Assembly: GCA_003164715.1 (NCBI GenBank)
Contig: PLTZ01000054.1
Coordinates: 39,882 to 103,881 of the forward strand
Direction: 5' to 3'
Source of the DNA: Opitutaceae bacterium
Lineage (GTDB): Bacteria > Verrucomicrobiota > Verrucomicrobiia > Opitutales > Opitutaceae
Length of the DNA: 64,000 nucleotides
Shown: positions 27,801 to 36,194 of the stretch, piece by piece
How positions within the stretch are numbered: the first letter of the stretch is position 1
Layout: every line of letters starts with the position of its first letter
The notes under the pieces: generated by a model
Told to the model about the DNA's origin: nothing
Seen by the model: only the letters and a program-made list of their open reading frames with translations
Database searches by the model: none
Program-made: the position numbers and the translations under genes

Positions 27801-28527
27801 CCTGGGCAATCAGCTGGTAGAGGGTCCCCAAGCCGAAGAGGGGACTGGTCGCAAAGAGGAAGAAGCCGACAAGGGCGACCCGGCGGTAGCGGCCCCGCCA
27901 GATGGCGATCGCGCCCATGCCGAAGAGCTGCATGAGGCTCATCATCAGGACCGCCGGCATGAACACCTCGTGCGCGTGGCGGCCCGTGAGCGAGCACACC
28001 CAGGCGATCGTCATCTCCGAGCCCGGCCGGATCTGCTGGAGCGCGTGCATGAACCAGTAGTGCTGGGCGTAGTCGCGGCCCTCCAAATCGGTCTGCAGCG
28101 GGACGGAGTAGTAGCCGTGCTCGAGGAAGCGCTCCGCCGCCAGGCAGTAGTTCGCCATGTCGTCGTTGCCGTAGGAGATCCAGTTGAAGCCGAAGCGAAG
28201 CGCCGGCCAGCCGACGTAGACAAGCGCCCCGAGCGAGATGAGGAGAAAGGGCGCCATCTTGCGAAGCGGCAGCAGCGGCCTGCGCCACACGAGCACGGCG
28301 ACGGCCAGGACGAGGAGAACGAGCGTGCTCCACGGCCCCGCGGTCCGAACCGGGACGCCCCAGACGTTGAGCCGGGTTAGGACGATCAGGAGGACCGAGA
28401 GCCCCACGGACGGCGCCACGAACCAGCCCCAGAGGATGCCAATCCGCAGCTTGAAGAGGCTGACGACGGCCTGGCCCAGGATCGCCAGATAGGCGAAGAG
28501 GGCGACGACGAGGATCAGGGGGATCAT
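24874..28527 (-). CDS. Large GT-C-like membrane protein with three C-terminal tandem repeats
   Basis: A 1217-residue protein. Residues 1 to about 500 contain many membrane helices; the first large outer loop has 'SYGNDDMANYCLAAERFL', with an Asp pair in the place expected for GT-C catalysis. The rest is soluble and beta-rich. Residues about 857-984, 985-1097 and 1098-1217 are three related units: each has a 'DGW' block ('GIYEDGWTG', 'GIDADGWIAK', 'GADTDGWVDR'), a central strand around S[IV][NDS]DxR or SVDGR, and ends with a strand such as 'RSFAVKNISF' or 'RSYRVVNIDF'. These differ in sequence from the repeats at the left end of the window, but the overall architecture is the same. It lies in the export operon between the GT9/GT2 fusion and a DPM1-like enzyme. 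Confidence 0.78.
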   Translation of the reverse strand: MIPLILVVALFAYLAILGQAVVSLFKLRIGILWGWFVAPSVGLSVLLIVLTRLNVWGVPVRTAGPWSTLVLLVLAVAVLVWRRPLLPLRKMAPFLLISLGALVYVGWPALRFGFNWISYGNDDMANYCLAAERFLEHGYYSVPLQTDLEGRDYAQHYWFMHALQQIRPGSEMTIAWVCSLTGRHAHEVFMPAVLMMSLMQLFGMGAIAIWRGRYRRVALVGFFLFATSPLFGLGTLYQLIAQVGGLALLLVLASILFSTRKLTLRALAVSGILTAGLAIFYPEVSPFVALGVMLVALRLRFTQPERLKSYALFIGGVAAVTFILIASNTYEFVNTLVMQSVGSAGLGAMTEINDQSGGLVLFPWTLVPSFLPMLFGLHPFGIVGVDPLISAQIVAGAALLVYFAWRTWKNFMEGAPEGYLGVVMIVLGVYLFQKGQDFGLFKLAMWAQPVTTLCIAQAFEPFLWSGLPRVQKRARTALVLFFACTSISQIYYSYSSLGTFGGGLTEVVKGSALGVGFTQPKHLKYQGIESDISNVVSAKMLSMYTQGTDTRFLSRSYMDNIANIAVLKFLRTEDPDLGPQARLVEKLSLLRFMLPPEILEDDIPDYRVVTIHREANSVLYANNWTETSSRHLNYDDRLFISIRTDLDHFNKWNNGDGWDVQHMYQYKLESQVRDRLVFVHSELSPHYYSSARFRAAFFQRETEPISHGTSYFHGTGRFNVFHIIRPSPDLRVVVDFSRTSLGHGRTLLPEKAIIVGDEDYKLHFVGAGSARVFSQVIKPEYYEGQAYLMIDFGDQPAVIEKLKTGLMRWYGVKFALDDRRLIGFTRDISVLTDEQYRSMPRPSKISAFPDDLLKNKGLEYSGIYEDGWTGRDAYFKLAASHTGQVLYFRGYIPDIPRFQTAGVDATISINDRPTEVVNLKAGKFTLTRLIKDSSDITSISLHFSDAQVYDTDKDKREVSAFVDEISIRDVPDFASFRSVANQAGEKFVVTGIDADGWIAKSAEFKAPSFAVFKVLKLDLEMPGWAPIPSNELKTSVDGRTIKAARVPRQTFESVYVPLPPGPQRLVHLDAASVFALPGDGRMRSFAVKNISFENLSQTDLFARGWHRSGYFFDIEGADTDGWVDRRLSMRFPATDRFKEAIVEVIRYPARRDFPLSVSIDGGAEKSRALGLEETERILIPLSAKSDTTAVLSASESFLLGFPDTRTRSYRVVNIDFD

Positions 28528-28576
28528 TCGGGCGAAAGGGAAAAGACTTTGGACATCACGTCAAAAAAACAAGCTC

Positions 28577-31564
28577 CTACCAGCGGATCCCCGCCGCGTT
28601 GAGGCGCGCCGCGAGGGCCCCCCGGAAGCGGATCCTGCGGGCGTGCCGCTCGATCATCGCGGCGTTGTCCTTGTCCGCGCCGTGGAACCGGAGGCGGATG
28701 CGCGCCATCTCGTCGGCGCCGGTTGTATGGATCACCTGGCTTGTCTTCTGCTGCGCGTGCACGCGGAAGCACCCGAGGAAGTACGGCAGCCTTTCGATGC
28801 GGCAGCCGGCTTTGTGGAAGCGAGCCAGGAGGTCCCAGTCGAGCGCGAACTGGAAGCTCGGGTCGATCCCGCCCGCCAGGTCCCAAGCCCGCTTGCGCCA
28901 GAAGAGCGTCTCCTGGGGGACGTAGTCGATCCACTCGATTGAATCGGCCTCGTGCCGCGGCATGATCCAGCGGCCGATCTCGCGGTCCGCCTGGTCGATG
29001 ATGATCCGGTGGCCGTAGACCACGTCGACTCCGGGATGCGCCGCGAAGTACGCCGCGACGAACGCGAACGCCCGGGGGGCCACGAGGTCGTCCGAATTAA
29101 AATAGGCCATCACGTCATCGGGTCCGAGCTCGGACTCGATGTAGGAGAAGCCCTTCCTTACGGCGTCCGCCTGGCCCTTGTCGGGCTCCGAGGCAGAGTG
29201 CCTCAAGCGGGAGGCGTAGCGGGCGATGATCTCGGGGCTCGCGTCCCGGGAGGCGCCGTCCTGCACGACATAGAGGAGCTTGGGGTACCCCTGGTTCAGG
29301 ATGCTCAGCATCGTGCTCTCAAGGAAGGCAGCCTGCCCGTAGCTCGGCGTGACAACGCCGAGCTTCGGAAGAGCGTCCGTGGCGCGCGCGGGGGCGCGGA
29401 TCCGCCGGTCCCACACGATCGGCCTCGGCTCGTACTGCCTAAGGACCCCGATCTGCATCCAGTAGTCCTCCACGGCGGCGCGGAAGAGCCACCTTGCCGC
29501 GGGCTGGGCGACCTTCGCCCGCACGGCCGCCGCGCACGCGATCCAGAGCTTGCGCAGCTTCGCGGTCGCCGAGGTCGCCTCCGCCGCGAGCTCGTTGATC
29601 ACGGCCTCGCGCTCGACGCAGGTGCGGTGGAGCTCCTGGATGACGGCCTCCTTCTCAAAGAGCAGCTTGCCGTAATGCTTGGCCTGCTCGGTCCCGCCGT
29701 AGCCGGACGCGTAGTTATCGAGCGCCTTGCGCAGTCCCTCGATCTCCCGGTCCCTGTCCCTCACCATGGTCTCGATGTTCGCGATGTGGACGTCCTTGTC
29801 GTACATGCCCTTGGCCCAGACGTCCGCGTCGGGGGGAAGGTAGCTAAGGAGCTTAAGGCGCGCGGTCAGGTCCGCTCGCTCGGTCTCCAGCAGGGCGATC
29901 TGCTGGTCGCGGGCGGCCGCGGCGGCGATGTGGGCCTTGAGCCCCGCGTCCAGGCGGATGACGATCTGCTCGCGCTCGTTGCAGGTGTCCTTAAGGGCGG
30001 CGATCTCGGAGTCCTTCGTGTCGGCCTCGCCCTTGAGTTCGCCAATCTCCTTGTCCTTTTGGGCGCACTCCTCTTCGAGCTCGGCCTTGATGGCCTCCAT
30101 CTCGGTCTTGCGCTCCTCGGCGGCGCGCTTGAGCTCCCCGATCTCGGCATCCTTGGAATTGGTCTCGCCCTTAAGCTCGTCAATCTCCTTGTCCTTTTGG
30201 GCGCACTCCTCTTCGAGTTCGGCCTTGATGGCCTCCATCTCGGTCTTGCGCTCCTCGGCGGCACGCTTCAAGTCCCCGATCTCCACGTCCTTCGAGTCGG
30301 TCTCGTCCTTTAACTCCTCGATCTTGTGCTGGCGCTCCACGCGGTCCCGCTTGAGGGCGAGGATGCCGGGGGTGGCGTCCGCGATCAGCCGCACGGCCTC
30401 CGGCGGGAGCGCATGCGATTCATGCACCGCGTTAATCGCCGTCTCGCCGGCGCCTAGGACCCTTTTGACGGCCTCGATCACATCCGAGGCCGGAATCGTC
30501 TTCACGCAGGGCCCGTCGCCGAAGTGGCAGTCCCAGTTGCAGCCGAAGCAGGGAAGGGGCTGGACGACCGAGACGGCCTGCCTCGCGGACGGCCGAAACC
30601 GGGGCCAGTGGCCGCCGCCAAAGACGGCGACGACCGGCCGGCCGACGGCCGCCGCCAGGTGCATGGCGCCCGTGTCGAGGCCGACGTAGAAGCCGCAGTC
30701 CTTGAGGAGCGCCGCGAGAAGCGGCAGCTCGCCGTCCTTGCCGAGCCAGGTCTCGGGGCGGCCACCGCCCTCTTTGGCGGCGCCGGCGCCGACCCGCTCG
30801 ACCAAGGCCGCCTCGTCAATGTGCGCAAGGAGGAGGACCGCAATCTTCCTCGACTGGAGCCAGGCGACCACCTCCGCAAACTTCTCCGGCGGCCAGGACT
30901 TGACCGCTACGTTGGCGAGACCGCCGACAAAGACCGCGGCCCATTTGCCGGGGGCGAGGCCGCGGCCTTCCGCAACCCTGCGCGCCGCTTTGGAAAGCTC
31001 CGGCGGGACCGCGACCGCGGGCAGCGCGACCGGGAGTGCCCGGCCGGCCAGCGTCTCGGCGAAGCGGTGCTGGCTGTCCACGTCGCCCTCTCCCTTTTTG
31101 GAGGCGACCGTCTCCTTGAACGCCGTGGCCGGGTCGACGCCGAGGTCAAGCCGCAGTGAGGCCGCGAAGATCGGGTCCACGTCCGCCCCGCCGAGGACGA
31201 CGCTTCGGGTCTTCGCGAAGTGGGCCGCGACAGCGATCTCGAGCCACGTGCGGTTGAGAGTCGGGGCGAGGATGAGGTCGGGCCGCAGCGCCTCCAGGTC
31301 GGCCAGTAGGCCCGCGAGCTCGCTTCGGCACTCGGAGGGCCTCTGCTTAAACGGGTTAAGCCTCGCCACCTTCCACTCGAGCGCCTTGGGGAAGAGCGGA
31401 GCAAGACTCTCATAACCCTGCCGGACGACAATGACATGGCGCGCCTCGGGCCATTCGGCCATGAAAAGGCCGAGGGCGGGTGTGAACAGAACCAGGTCGC
31501 CGATCGTGTCGGGCCTTATGTAAACGATAGTCTTGGGCTTAACGGGCACGTAAAAAGGGGTCAC
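28577..31564 (-). CDS. Three-part GT9 / coiled-coil / GT2 fusion protein
   Basis: A 995-residue protein starting at GTG 31564. Residues 1-372 are a GT9 (heptosyltransferase-type) domain: 'IVYIRPDTIGDLVLFTPAL', 'GLDTGAMHLAAAVGRPVVAV' and the cysteine group C339, C342, C346, C353. Residues about 405-690 are strongly charged heptads, a long coiled coil, including an almost exact 46-residue duplication at 421-466 and 467-512. Residues 734-950 are a GT2 domain: 'LGVVTPSYGQAAFLES', 'YVVQDGASRDASPEII', 'VMAYFNSDDLVAPRAFAF' (DD metal site) and 'ALDWDLLARF'. One polypeptide may thus add two successive sugars, with the coiled coil as spacer or oligomerisation rod. No signal peptide or membrane helix is seen, so it acts in the cytoplasm before export by Wzm/Wzt. 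Confidence 0.88.
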   Translation of the reverse strand: MTPFYVPVKPKTIVYIRPDTIGDLVLFTPALGLFMAEWPEARHVIVVRQGYESLAPLFPKALEWKVARLNPFKQRPSECRSELAGLLADLEALRPDLILAPTLNRTWLEIAVAAHFAKTRSVVLGGADVDPIFAASLRLDLGVDPATAFKETVASKKGEGDVDSQHRFAETLAGRALPVALPAVAVPPELSKAARRVAEGRGLAPGKWAAVFVGGLANVAVKSWPPEKFAEVVAWLQSRKIAVLLLAHIDEAALVERVGAGAAKEGGGRPETWLGKDGELPLLAALLKDCGFYVGLDTGAMHLAAAVGRPVVAVFGGGHWPRFRPSARQAVSVVQPLPCFGCNWDCHFGDGPCVKTIPASDVIEAVKRVLGAGETAINAVHESHALPPEAVRLIADATPGILALKRDRVERQHKIEELKDETDSKDVEIGDLKRAAEERKTEMEAIKAELEEECAQKDKEIDELKGETNSKDAEIGELKRAAEERKTEMEAIKAELEEECAQKDKEIGELKGEADTKDSEIAALKDTCNEREQIVIRLDAGLKAHIAAAAARDQQIALLETERADLTARLKLLSYLPPDADVWAKGMYDKDVHIANIETMVRDRDREIEGLRKALDNYASGYGGTEQAKHYGKLLFEKEAVIQELHRTCVEREAVINELAAEATSATAKLRKLWIACAAAVRAKVAQPAARWLFRAAVEDYWMQIGVLRQYEPRPIVWDRRIRAPARATDALPKLGVVTPSYGQAAFLESTMLSILNQGYPKLLYVVQDGASRDASPEIIARYASRLRHSASEPDKGQADAVRKGFSYIESELGPDDVMAYFNSDDLVAPRAFAFVAAYFAAHPGVDVVYGHRIIIDQADREIGRWIMPRHEADSIEWIDYVPQETLFWRKRAWDLAGGIDPSFQFALDWDLLARFHKAGCRIERLPYFLGCFRVHAQQKTSQVIHTTGADEMARIRLRFHGADKDNAAMIERHARRIRFRGALAARLNAAGIRW
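30029..30304 (-). repeat. 138-bp in-frame tandem duplication in the coiled coil
   Basis: Two adjacent 138-bp units (30304-30167 and 30166-30029) encode 46-residue blocks that differ at only a few residues, each containing 'AAEERKTEMEAIKAELEEEC'. A third, degraded unit start follows ('TKDSEIAALK'). The close DNA similarity indicates a recent duplication, and the length would be easily changed by recombination or slippage. Confidence 0.85.
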
Positions 31565-31599
31565 TTGACACCATAATCGACCGGTGACGCGAGCCTGAT

Positions 31600-32526
31600 T
31601 TAGGGAGCCTCGGGCGGCCGGGGATCAAGCCTCGCCTCCAGTCGCTTTATCGCCCACAAGCGGTCGTTGGATTCGTAGGCCTTGTCGAGGAGGGCCTGGA
31701 CCAAGCGCCCGACGGGCCGCCGCGAAAGGGCCGCCTCAAGCGCGGCCTCGTCGATGGGCGGGAGCGCGCTTCGGCTGGCTGAGAGGAAAAGGTCGTAGGA
31801 GAAGATTGGGTTCGCAAAGGCCACGTGGGGAAGCCCGATCCGGGAGAAGAGCAGCTGGACCGAGCGCCGGCTAAACAGGAACAGGTGTTCGTCCTCTTTC
31901 TTCTCCATGTGTTTCAGGAACATGTCGTTCCTAGCCTCGAGCTCCTCAAAGCTCAGATGTTCCTTGTATTCCGGGGTTTGAATAACAAACAGCCCGCTCT
32001 TTGAGAGCAGCCGGACGCAGTGCGTCAGGGTGGCTAGGGGATCCGGCAGGTGCTCGATCACGTCGTTTAGGACAATCACATCGAAGCTTCCCGCCTCAAA
32101 TTCCTGCTTTTCAACCGGCCCGGAGACCACCCGGACCCCGAAGAGTTCGTGGGCGATCGAGGCGACGCCCGGGCTCATCTCGGTGCCCACGGCGTCAAAC
32201 CCCGCCCATCCGAGAAGGGCGACGTAGCCCCCGTGAGCGCAGCCCACCTCGAGGATGCGGCCGGGCGGGAGCCGGAGGGTAAGCAGGTGCCGCAGCCAGT
32301 AGGTGCAGCGCTCCGGCAGGTCAAGGCGGGCGCGCCTGCGGATGTCGGGCAGCCCGTGGCGTTCGGTCTGACGCCGCTGCCAGTAGTCGTCCCCGTAGAT
32401 CTCGGCGCGGTACGGCGCCCGGCTCACCAGCGTGCCGCACGCCCGGCAGACCCCGTAGAACTCGGAGAAGGGCTCCAGGTGCGGGTGCCCGCACCAGCAG
32501 GCCCTCTCTGTCGATGTTTCGCTCAT
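31600..32526 (-). CDS. SAM-dependent methyltransferase with N-terminal Cys cluster
   Basis: A 308-residue protein. Cysteines 10, 12, 27 and 30 ('ACWCG...VCRACG') form a probable zinc-binding start as in sugar-modifying methyltransferases. The SAM site is 'ILEVGCAHGGYVALLGWAGF', followed by 'FDVIVLNDVIEHLPDP' and 'LFVIQTPEYKEHLSFEEL', typical of the Methyltransf_23 group. It follows the Wzt gene by 8 bases in the same operon. Methylation of the nonreducing terminus is a known chain-stop signal read by Wzt C-terminal domains in other O-antigens; the adjacency makes that an attractive inference, not a demonstrated fact. Confidence 0.82.
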   Translation of the reverse strand: MSETSTERACWCGHPHLEPFSEFYGVCRACGTLVSRAPYRAEIYGDDYWQRRQTERHGLPDIRRRARLDLPERCTYWLRHLLTLRLPPGRILEVGCAHGGYVALLGWAGFDAVGTEMSPGVASIAHELFGVRVVSGPVEKQEFEAGSFDVIVLNDVIEHLPDPLATLTHCVRLLSKSGLFVIQTPEYKEHLSFEELEARNDMFLKHMEKKEDEHLFLFSRRSVQLLFSRIGLPHVAFANPIFSYDLFLSASRSALPPIDEAALEAALSRRPVGRLVQALLDKAYESNDRLWAIKRLEARLDPRPPEAP

Positions 32527-32534
32527 GGCTTAGG

Positions 32535-33875
32535 TCAGAGGTAGCTGATGTCCATCGGCAGCTGCGCGATCCCGTAGAAGGGGAGCGTGATCCCGCCGTG
32601 GTTCGCCACATTGAGGGGCCCCAAGCCCCCGACGCGGTCAAAGAACACGCCGACGTTCGGGTTCTCCTCGTCGAACTCCGCGGCGTCGAGGGAGAGCGTG
32701 TAGGCGCCCGGCTGCAGGTTAAGCGCGATCCGGAATTCGAGGAGGATCTCCTGGCCCTTGGCGAGCGCGGGAAGCGGGAAGCGCAGCTGGCTTGTCCCGG
32801 CGGCGAATACGAGTTGGCCCATCCGGTCGTGGACCTGGACGCCGACCGACGGCATCCGGATCTCGGCATTCGCCCGCAGGAGCATCCGGACCGAGGCCCG
32901 GTGCATCATCTCGAAGTCCCAGGTCGCAGCGCCGTGGCCGTCAAGGACCGCGGCAGCAAGGACCTCGAGCGCGCGGTCGCCGTGGCGCGACTTGGCGGCG
33001 GGGAGGATGTCCGCCTGCAGGACGCCCGCCCGCGCCGCCGGGTCGACAGGCGCGTGGACTCCCGCCACGGCCTTGCCCGAGCGCGCCGCGGGCTTATGCA
33101 GGTTAAAGTAGCGGCTGACACAGTCCTCGGGCGCGCCGTCAAAGAGGAGGCTTCCCTGGTTAAGGAGGAGCGCCCGGTCGCAGAGCGACTGAACGGCACC
33201 CATGTCGTGGGAGACGAAGATGAGCGTCGCCCCCCGGTGCACGATCTCGCGGATCCTCTGGAAGCACTTCTGGGAGAAGAAGACGTCCCCGACCGCGAGG
33301 GCCTCGTCGATAATGAGGACGTCGGGCTGCACGTTCACGGCGACGGCGAAGGCGAGCCGCATCATCATCCCCGAGGAGTAGGTCCGGACGGGCTGCTCCA
33401 GGAAGTCGCCGATGTCGGCGAAGGCCGCGATCTCGTCCATCCGCTCCACCATCTCCCCGTGGGTAAAGCCGTAGATGGCGCCGTTCAGGAACACGTTCTC
33501 CCTGCCGCTAAAGTCCGGGTTGAACCCGCTCCCAAGCTCAAGGAGCGCGGAGACCCGCCCCGTGACCGAGACCATGCCCGAGGTCGGCATGAGGGTTCCT
33601 GCGATCAATTGAAGAAGCGTGCTTTTGCCCGACCCATTCCGGCCGATGATGCCGGTCGCCTCGCCGCGGCGAACCGAGAAGCCCACCTCCCGAAGCGCGT
33701 AGAAATCGCGGTACTTTGCGGCCGCACTTCCGGCAAGGGAGCGCCGTCCCAGCGCCTTCGGCAGCAGCCTCGAAGTAGCCTCGATGAGCGGTACGGTGAG
33801 ACGCGAGGAGGGCCGGTCCCAGATCCGGTAGGCCTTGGTGAGGCCCTTGGCCTCGATGAGCGGTTCGTCGGACAT
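32535..33875 (-). CDS. wzt: Polysaccharide ABC exporter ATP-binding subunit with glycan-binding C domain
   Basis: A 446-residue Wzt. Walker A is 'GIIGRNGSGKST' (residues 75-86), the signature is 'YSSGMMMRLAFAVA' and Walker B is 'VLIIDEALAVGD', with 'FVSHDMGAV' as H-loop. Residues beyond about 285 form the beta-rich C-terminal domain found in Wzt proteins that recognise a chemical end-cap on the glycan ('VGVQVHDRMGQLVFAAGTSQ'). With the permease encoded immediately upstream it should export a finished undecaprenyl-linked polymer across the inner membrane. The presence of the extra domain implies a capped, length-controlled chain. Confidence 0.93.
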   Translation of the reverse strand: MSDEPLIEAKGLTKAYRIWDRPSSRLTVPLIEATSRLLPKALGRRSLAGSAAAKYRDFYALREVGFSVRRGEATGIIGRNGSGKSTLLQLIAGTLMPTSGMVSVTGRVSALLELGSGFNPDFSGRENVFLNGAIYGFTHGEMVERMDEIAAFADIGDFLEQPVRTYSSGMMMRLAFAVAVNVQPDVLIIDEALAVGDVFFSQKCFQRIREIVHRGATLIFVSHDMGAVQSLCDRALLLNQGSLLFDGAPEDCVSRYFNLHKPAARSGKAVAGVHAPVDPAARAGVLQADILPAAKSRHGDRALEVLAAAVLDGHGAATWDFEMMHRASVRMLLRANAEIRMPSVGVQVHDRMGQLVFAAGTSQLRFPLPALAKGQEILLEFRIALNLQPGAYTLSLDAAEFDEENPNVGVFFDRVGGLGPLNVANHGGITLPFYGIAQLPMDISYL

Positions 33876-33888
33876 AGCTTCCCTTTCG

Positions 33889-34710
33889 TCAGATCACGTC
33901 CGCAAACGCCGGCCGCAGCTTCATGAAGAGCCAGCGGCCGACGACGAGCGAGGCGATGCCGGCCGCATAGGTGTATCCGAGGCGGTGGAGATTTACAGGC
34001 ATGCCCCAGAGGACCACCTCCCGCGAGAGGACGACCGTCTGGAGGAAGGGGTTCCACTTCAGGATTCCCCAAAGATTCGCCTGCTCGATCCGGCTCACGG
34101 GGTAAAAGACGGCGCTCGCGTACATGACCACCTGTGCGACGAACGACATCGCCTGTGCAAGGTCCCGGAAGAACACCCCCAGAGCGGCGAGGAGCCAGGC
34201 GAGGCCCGCGGAGAGCATGAGAAGGGGCAGCACGATGACCGGAAGCCACGCCAGTCCGAGAAGCGTGAGCGAATTGCCGATCGCGAGCCAGCCTCCGAGC
34301 GCAAGGACGAGCCCTATCGCGAGGTTGAACCAAAGCCCCCCCGACTGCGCCAGGGGGAGTATCTCCAGGGGGAACACCACCTTTTTCACAAGATTGGCAT
34401 TTCCGGTGATCAAAAGCGGCGAGGCCCCGAAGGTCTCGGCGAGGAGCTGGAAGAGGGTCAGGCCAAGAAACATGGCCATCGCATAGTCTTTAAGCGACTC
34501 GACGGTCGGGTCGCGGAAATGCCCCCCGAAGATGATCCCGAAGACGACAAAGAAGATGACGAGCATGAGCACCGGGTTCAGGACCGCCCAGAGGATCCCA
34601 AGGTAGCTGCCGCGGTAGCGCGCCTCGACCGCGCGGACGGTGAACTGCCACCAGAGGTCCCGCTTGCGGGCCAGGCCTGAAATGGTCGACGAATGTCCTG
34701 GGGGGCTCAT
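33889..34710 (-). CDS. wzm: Polysaccharide ABC exporter permease
   Basis: A 273-residue ABC-2 type permease with six predicted membrane helices. The N-terminal cytoplasmic segment 'RAVEARYRGSYLGILWAVLN' is the hallmark of Wzm/KpsM/TagG-type permeases, and 'ITGNANLVKKVVFPLEILPL' is the conserved coupling region. It is the first gene of the minus-strand export operon, 13 bases before the Wzt start. A 38-bp sequence found once more in the window ends 13 bases upstream of its ATG. Confidence 0.93.
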   Translation of the reverse strand: MSPPGHSSTISGLARKRDLWWQFTVRAVEARYRGSYLGILWAVLNPVLMLVIFFVVFGIIFGGHFRDPTVESLKDYAMAMFLGLTLFQLLAETFGASPLLITGNANLVKKVVFPLEILPLAQSGGLWFNLAIGLVLALGGWLAIGNSLTLLGLAWLPVIVLPLLMLSAGLAWLLAALGVFFRDLAQAMSFVAQVVMYASAVFYPVSRIEQANLWGILKWNPFLQTVVLSREVVLWGMPVNLHRLGYTYAAGIASLVVGRWLFMKLRPAFADVI

Positions 34711-34988
34711 GGTAGGCGTGACAACGACCGCACGGAGAGGGGGTTAGAGTCAACCTGAACTGGGAGGGCGCAGGAAGGACCCGCGGGATATTTTCGGGCC
34801 TTAAGCACCCAATCATACAGGCACACGCCCTCCATATCGAAGCAAATCCGGGCACTGCGTTCGCCGGGCAGACGACCGACGTGCCTGACGACATTGGGCT
34901 CGGTCGCTGTAAGAATGGAGGCGCCGCATCCGGTATAGGATAATATCGACATCCCGCTCACAGCTGCAGCAAATGACTTTGACCTAAC
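34711..34988. promoter_or_regulatory. Divergent promoter region between wzm and lhgO
   Basis: This 278-base gap separates the divergent starts and is less G+C-rich than the genes around it. Besides the 38-bp element near wzm, the plus-strand stretch TATAGGATAATAT at 34934-34946 offers a plausible -10 box for lhgO, without a convincing -35. No other structure was recognised. Confidence 0.35.
34724..34761 (-). repeat. 38-bp upstream element, copy 1 (before wzm)
   Basis: On the plus strand this reads ACGACCGCACGGAGAGGGGG and continues to CTGAACT. It matches 51611-51648 at 33 of 38 positions, with the first 21 bases identical. Both copies lie 13-15 bases before the ATG of a minus-strand gene. 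On the coding strand it contains TTGAC, but no good -10 box follows at 17 bases, so whether it is a promoter, a leader element or a dispersed repeat is open. Confidence 0.6.
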
Positions 34989-36173
34989 ATGCAAATTTGC
35001 GTCATTGGCGGCGGCATTGTCGGCTTGGCCACGGTGCTTCAATTGCGACGCCGCCAGCCTGGCGCCAACCTGATCCTTCTTGAGAAGGAACCCGGATTCG
35101 GGCGCCACCAGAGCACGCACAACAGCGGCGTCCTGCACGCGGGCCTCTATTACAAGCCCGGATCAGTGAAGGCCCGCATGGCCGTGAACGGGATCAGGTT
35201 GTTGACCGAGTACTGCCGCACGAACGGGATCGCCCACGAGATCTGCGGGAAGCTTGTGATCGCCGTTGACGCGCCCGAGGTGGCCCGCCTCCGAAGTCTT
35301 CACGAGCGGGGCAGGCAGAACGGCCTAAGCGGCCTGGAATGGCTGGAGGGTGGGGCGATCCGCGAAATCGAGCCCAACGTGGCAGGACTCGCCGCCCTGA
35401 GGGTTCCCGAAGAGGGGATTGTCGACTACGCCGCGGTGATTCAGGCGATGGTTTCCGAGGCCAGGTCGCTGGGGGTTGCGCTCCATTCGGGCGCGGGTGT
35501 CGAACGCCTCGTGGCCGATGGGAAGGGCTGGCGCATCGTGACTCGGGCGGGGGAATTCGCAGCCGACTTCATCGTGAACTGCGCTGGACTGCACAGCGAC
35601 CGCGTGAGCGCCCTTGCGGGAGAGGTCCGGGCGACACGGATCGTGCCCTTTCGGGGCGAGTACTACAATCTTAGGCCCGAGCGGGCGCACCTCGTCAGAA
35701 ACCTGGTGTATCCCGTGCCCGACCCGACCTTTCCCTTCCTCGGGGTTCATTTTACCCGGATGATTCACGGCGGCGTCGAGGCCGGGCCAAATGCGATCCT
35801 GGCGACAGCCCGCGAAGGCTATCGAAAGACAGATGTGAACCTGGGAGACCTGTGGGATGCCGCGACCTTTCCGGGCCTTTGGCGATTCATGGGCAGGAAT
35901 CGGTCGATGTGCTTGGAGGAGGTGCTTCGCTCCTTGAGCAAGCGCCGCTTCTGCGCCTCGCTTAGAAGGCTGGTGCCAGCCCTTGAGGAAGACGACCTTG
36001 TCCCGGGAGGGTCGGGGGTCCGTGCCCAGGCGATGACGCGCCAGGGTGAGCTCGTTCAGGATTTTGAGCTCATCGAGCGGCCGAACGCCCTCCATGTCCT
36101 TAATGCGCCGAGCCCCGCGGCGACGGCTTCCCTCGCCATAGGCGACGAGATCGCGCAGCGGATCAAAGCCTAG
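34989..36173 (+). CDS. lhgO: L-2-hydroxyglutarate oxidase family FAD enzyme
   Basis: A 394-residue flavoprotein of the DAO/LhgO family starting at ATG 34989. The FAD motif is 'CVIGGGIVGLATVLQLRRR', followed by 'LLEKEPGFGRHQSTHNSGV' (the HNS block typical of LhgO) and 'VLHAGLYYKPGSVKARM'. Near the C terminus 'SGVRAQAMTRQGELVQDF' and 'HVLNAPSPAATASLAIG' are also characteristic. LhgO oxidises L-2-hydroxyglutarate to 2-oxoglutarate and passes electrons to the membrane quinone pool. Homologues are often found in surface-polysaccharide loci for unknown reasons, so a different 2-hydroxy acid or a sugar acid is possible. It converges with the methyltransferase at 36195. Confidence 0.88.
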   Translation: MQICVIGGGIVGLATVLQLRRRQPGANLILLEKEPGFGRHQSTHNSGVLHAGLYYKPGSVKARMAVNGIRLLTEYCRTNGIAHEICGKLVIAVDAPEVARLRSLHERGRQNGLSGLEWLEGGAIREIEPNVAGLAALRVPEEGIVDYAAVIQAMVSEARSLGVALHSGAGVERLVADGKGWRIVTRAGEFAADFIVNCAGLHSDRVSALAGEVRATRIVPFRGEYYNLRPERAHLVRNLVYPVPDPTFPFLGVHFTRMIHGGVEAGPNAILATAREGYRKTDVNLGDLWDAATFPGLWRFMGRNRSMCLEEVLRSLSKRRFCASLRRLVPALEEDDLVPGGSGVRAQAMTRQGELVQDFELIERPNALHVLNAPSPAATASLAIGDEIAQRIKA

Positions 36174-36194
36174 TTGCCGGGGCTCCGGGGGCAA

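Noticed and set aside
30029..30304. Possible assembly artefact
   Set aside because: The duplication stays in frame and the two copies differ at several positions, so a true duplication is more likely.
34724..34761. Standard sigma-70 promoter in the 38-bp element
   Set aside because: TTGAC is present on the coding strand, but the hexamer 17 bases later (CGGTCG) does not resemble a -10 box.
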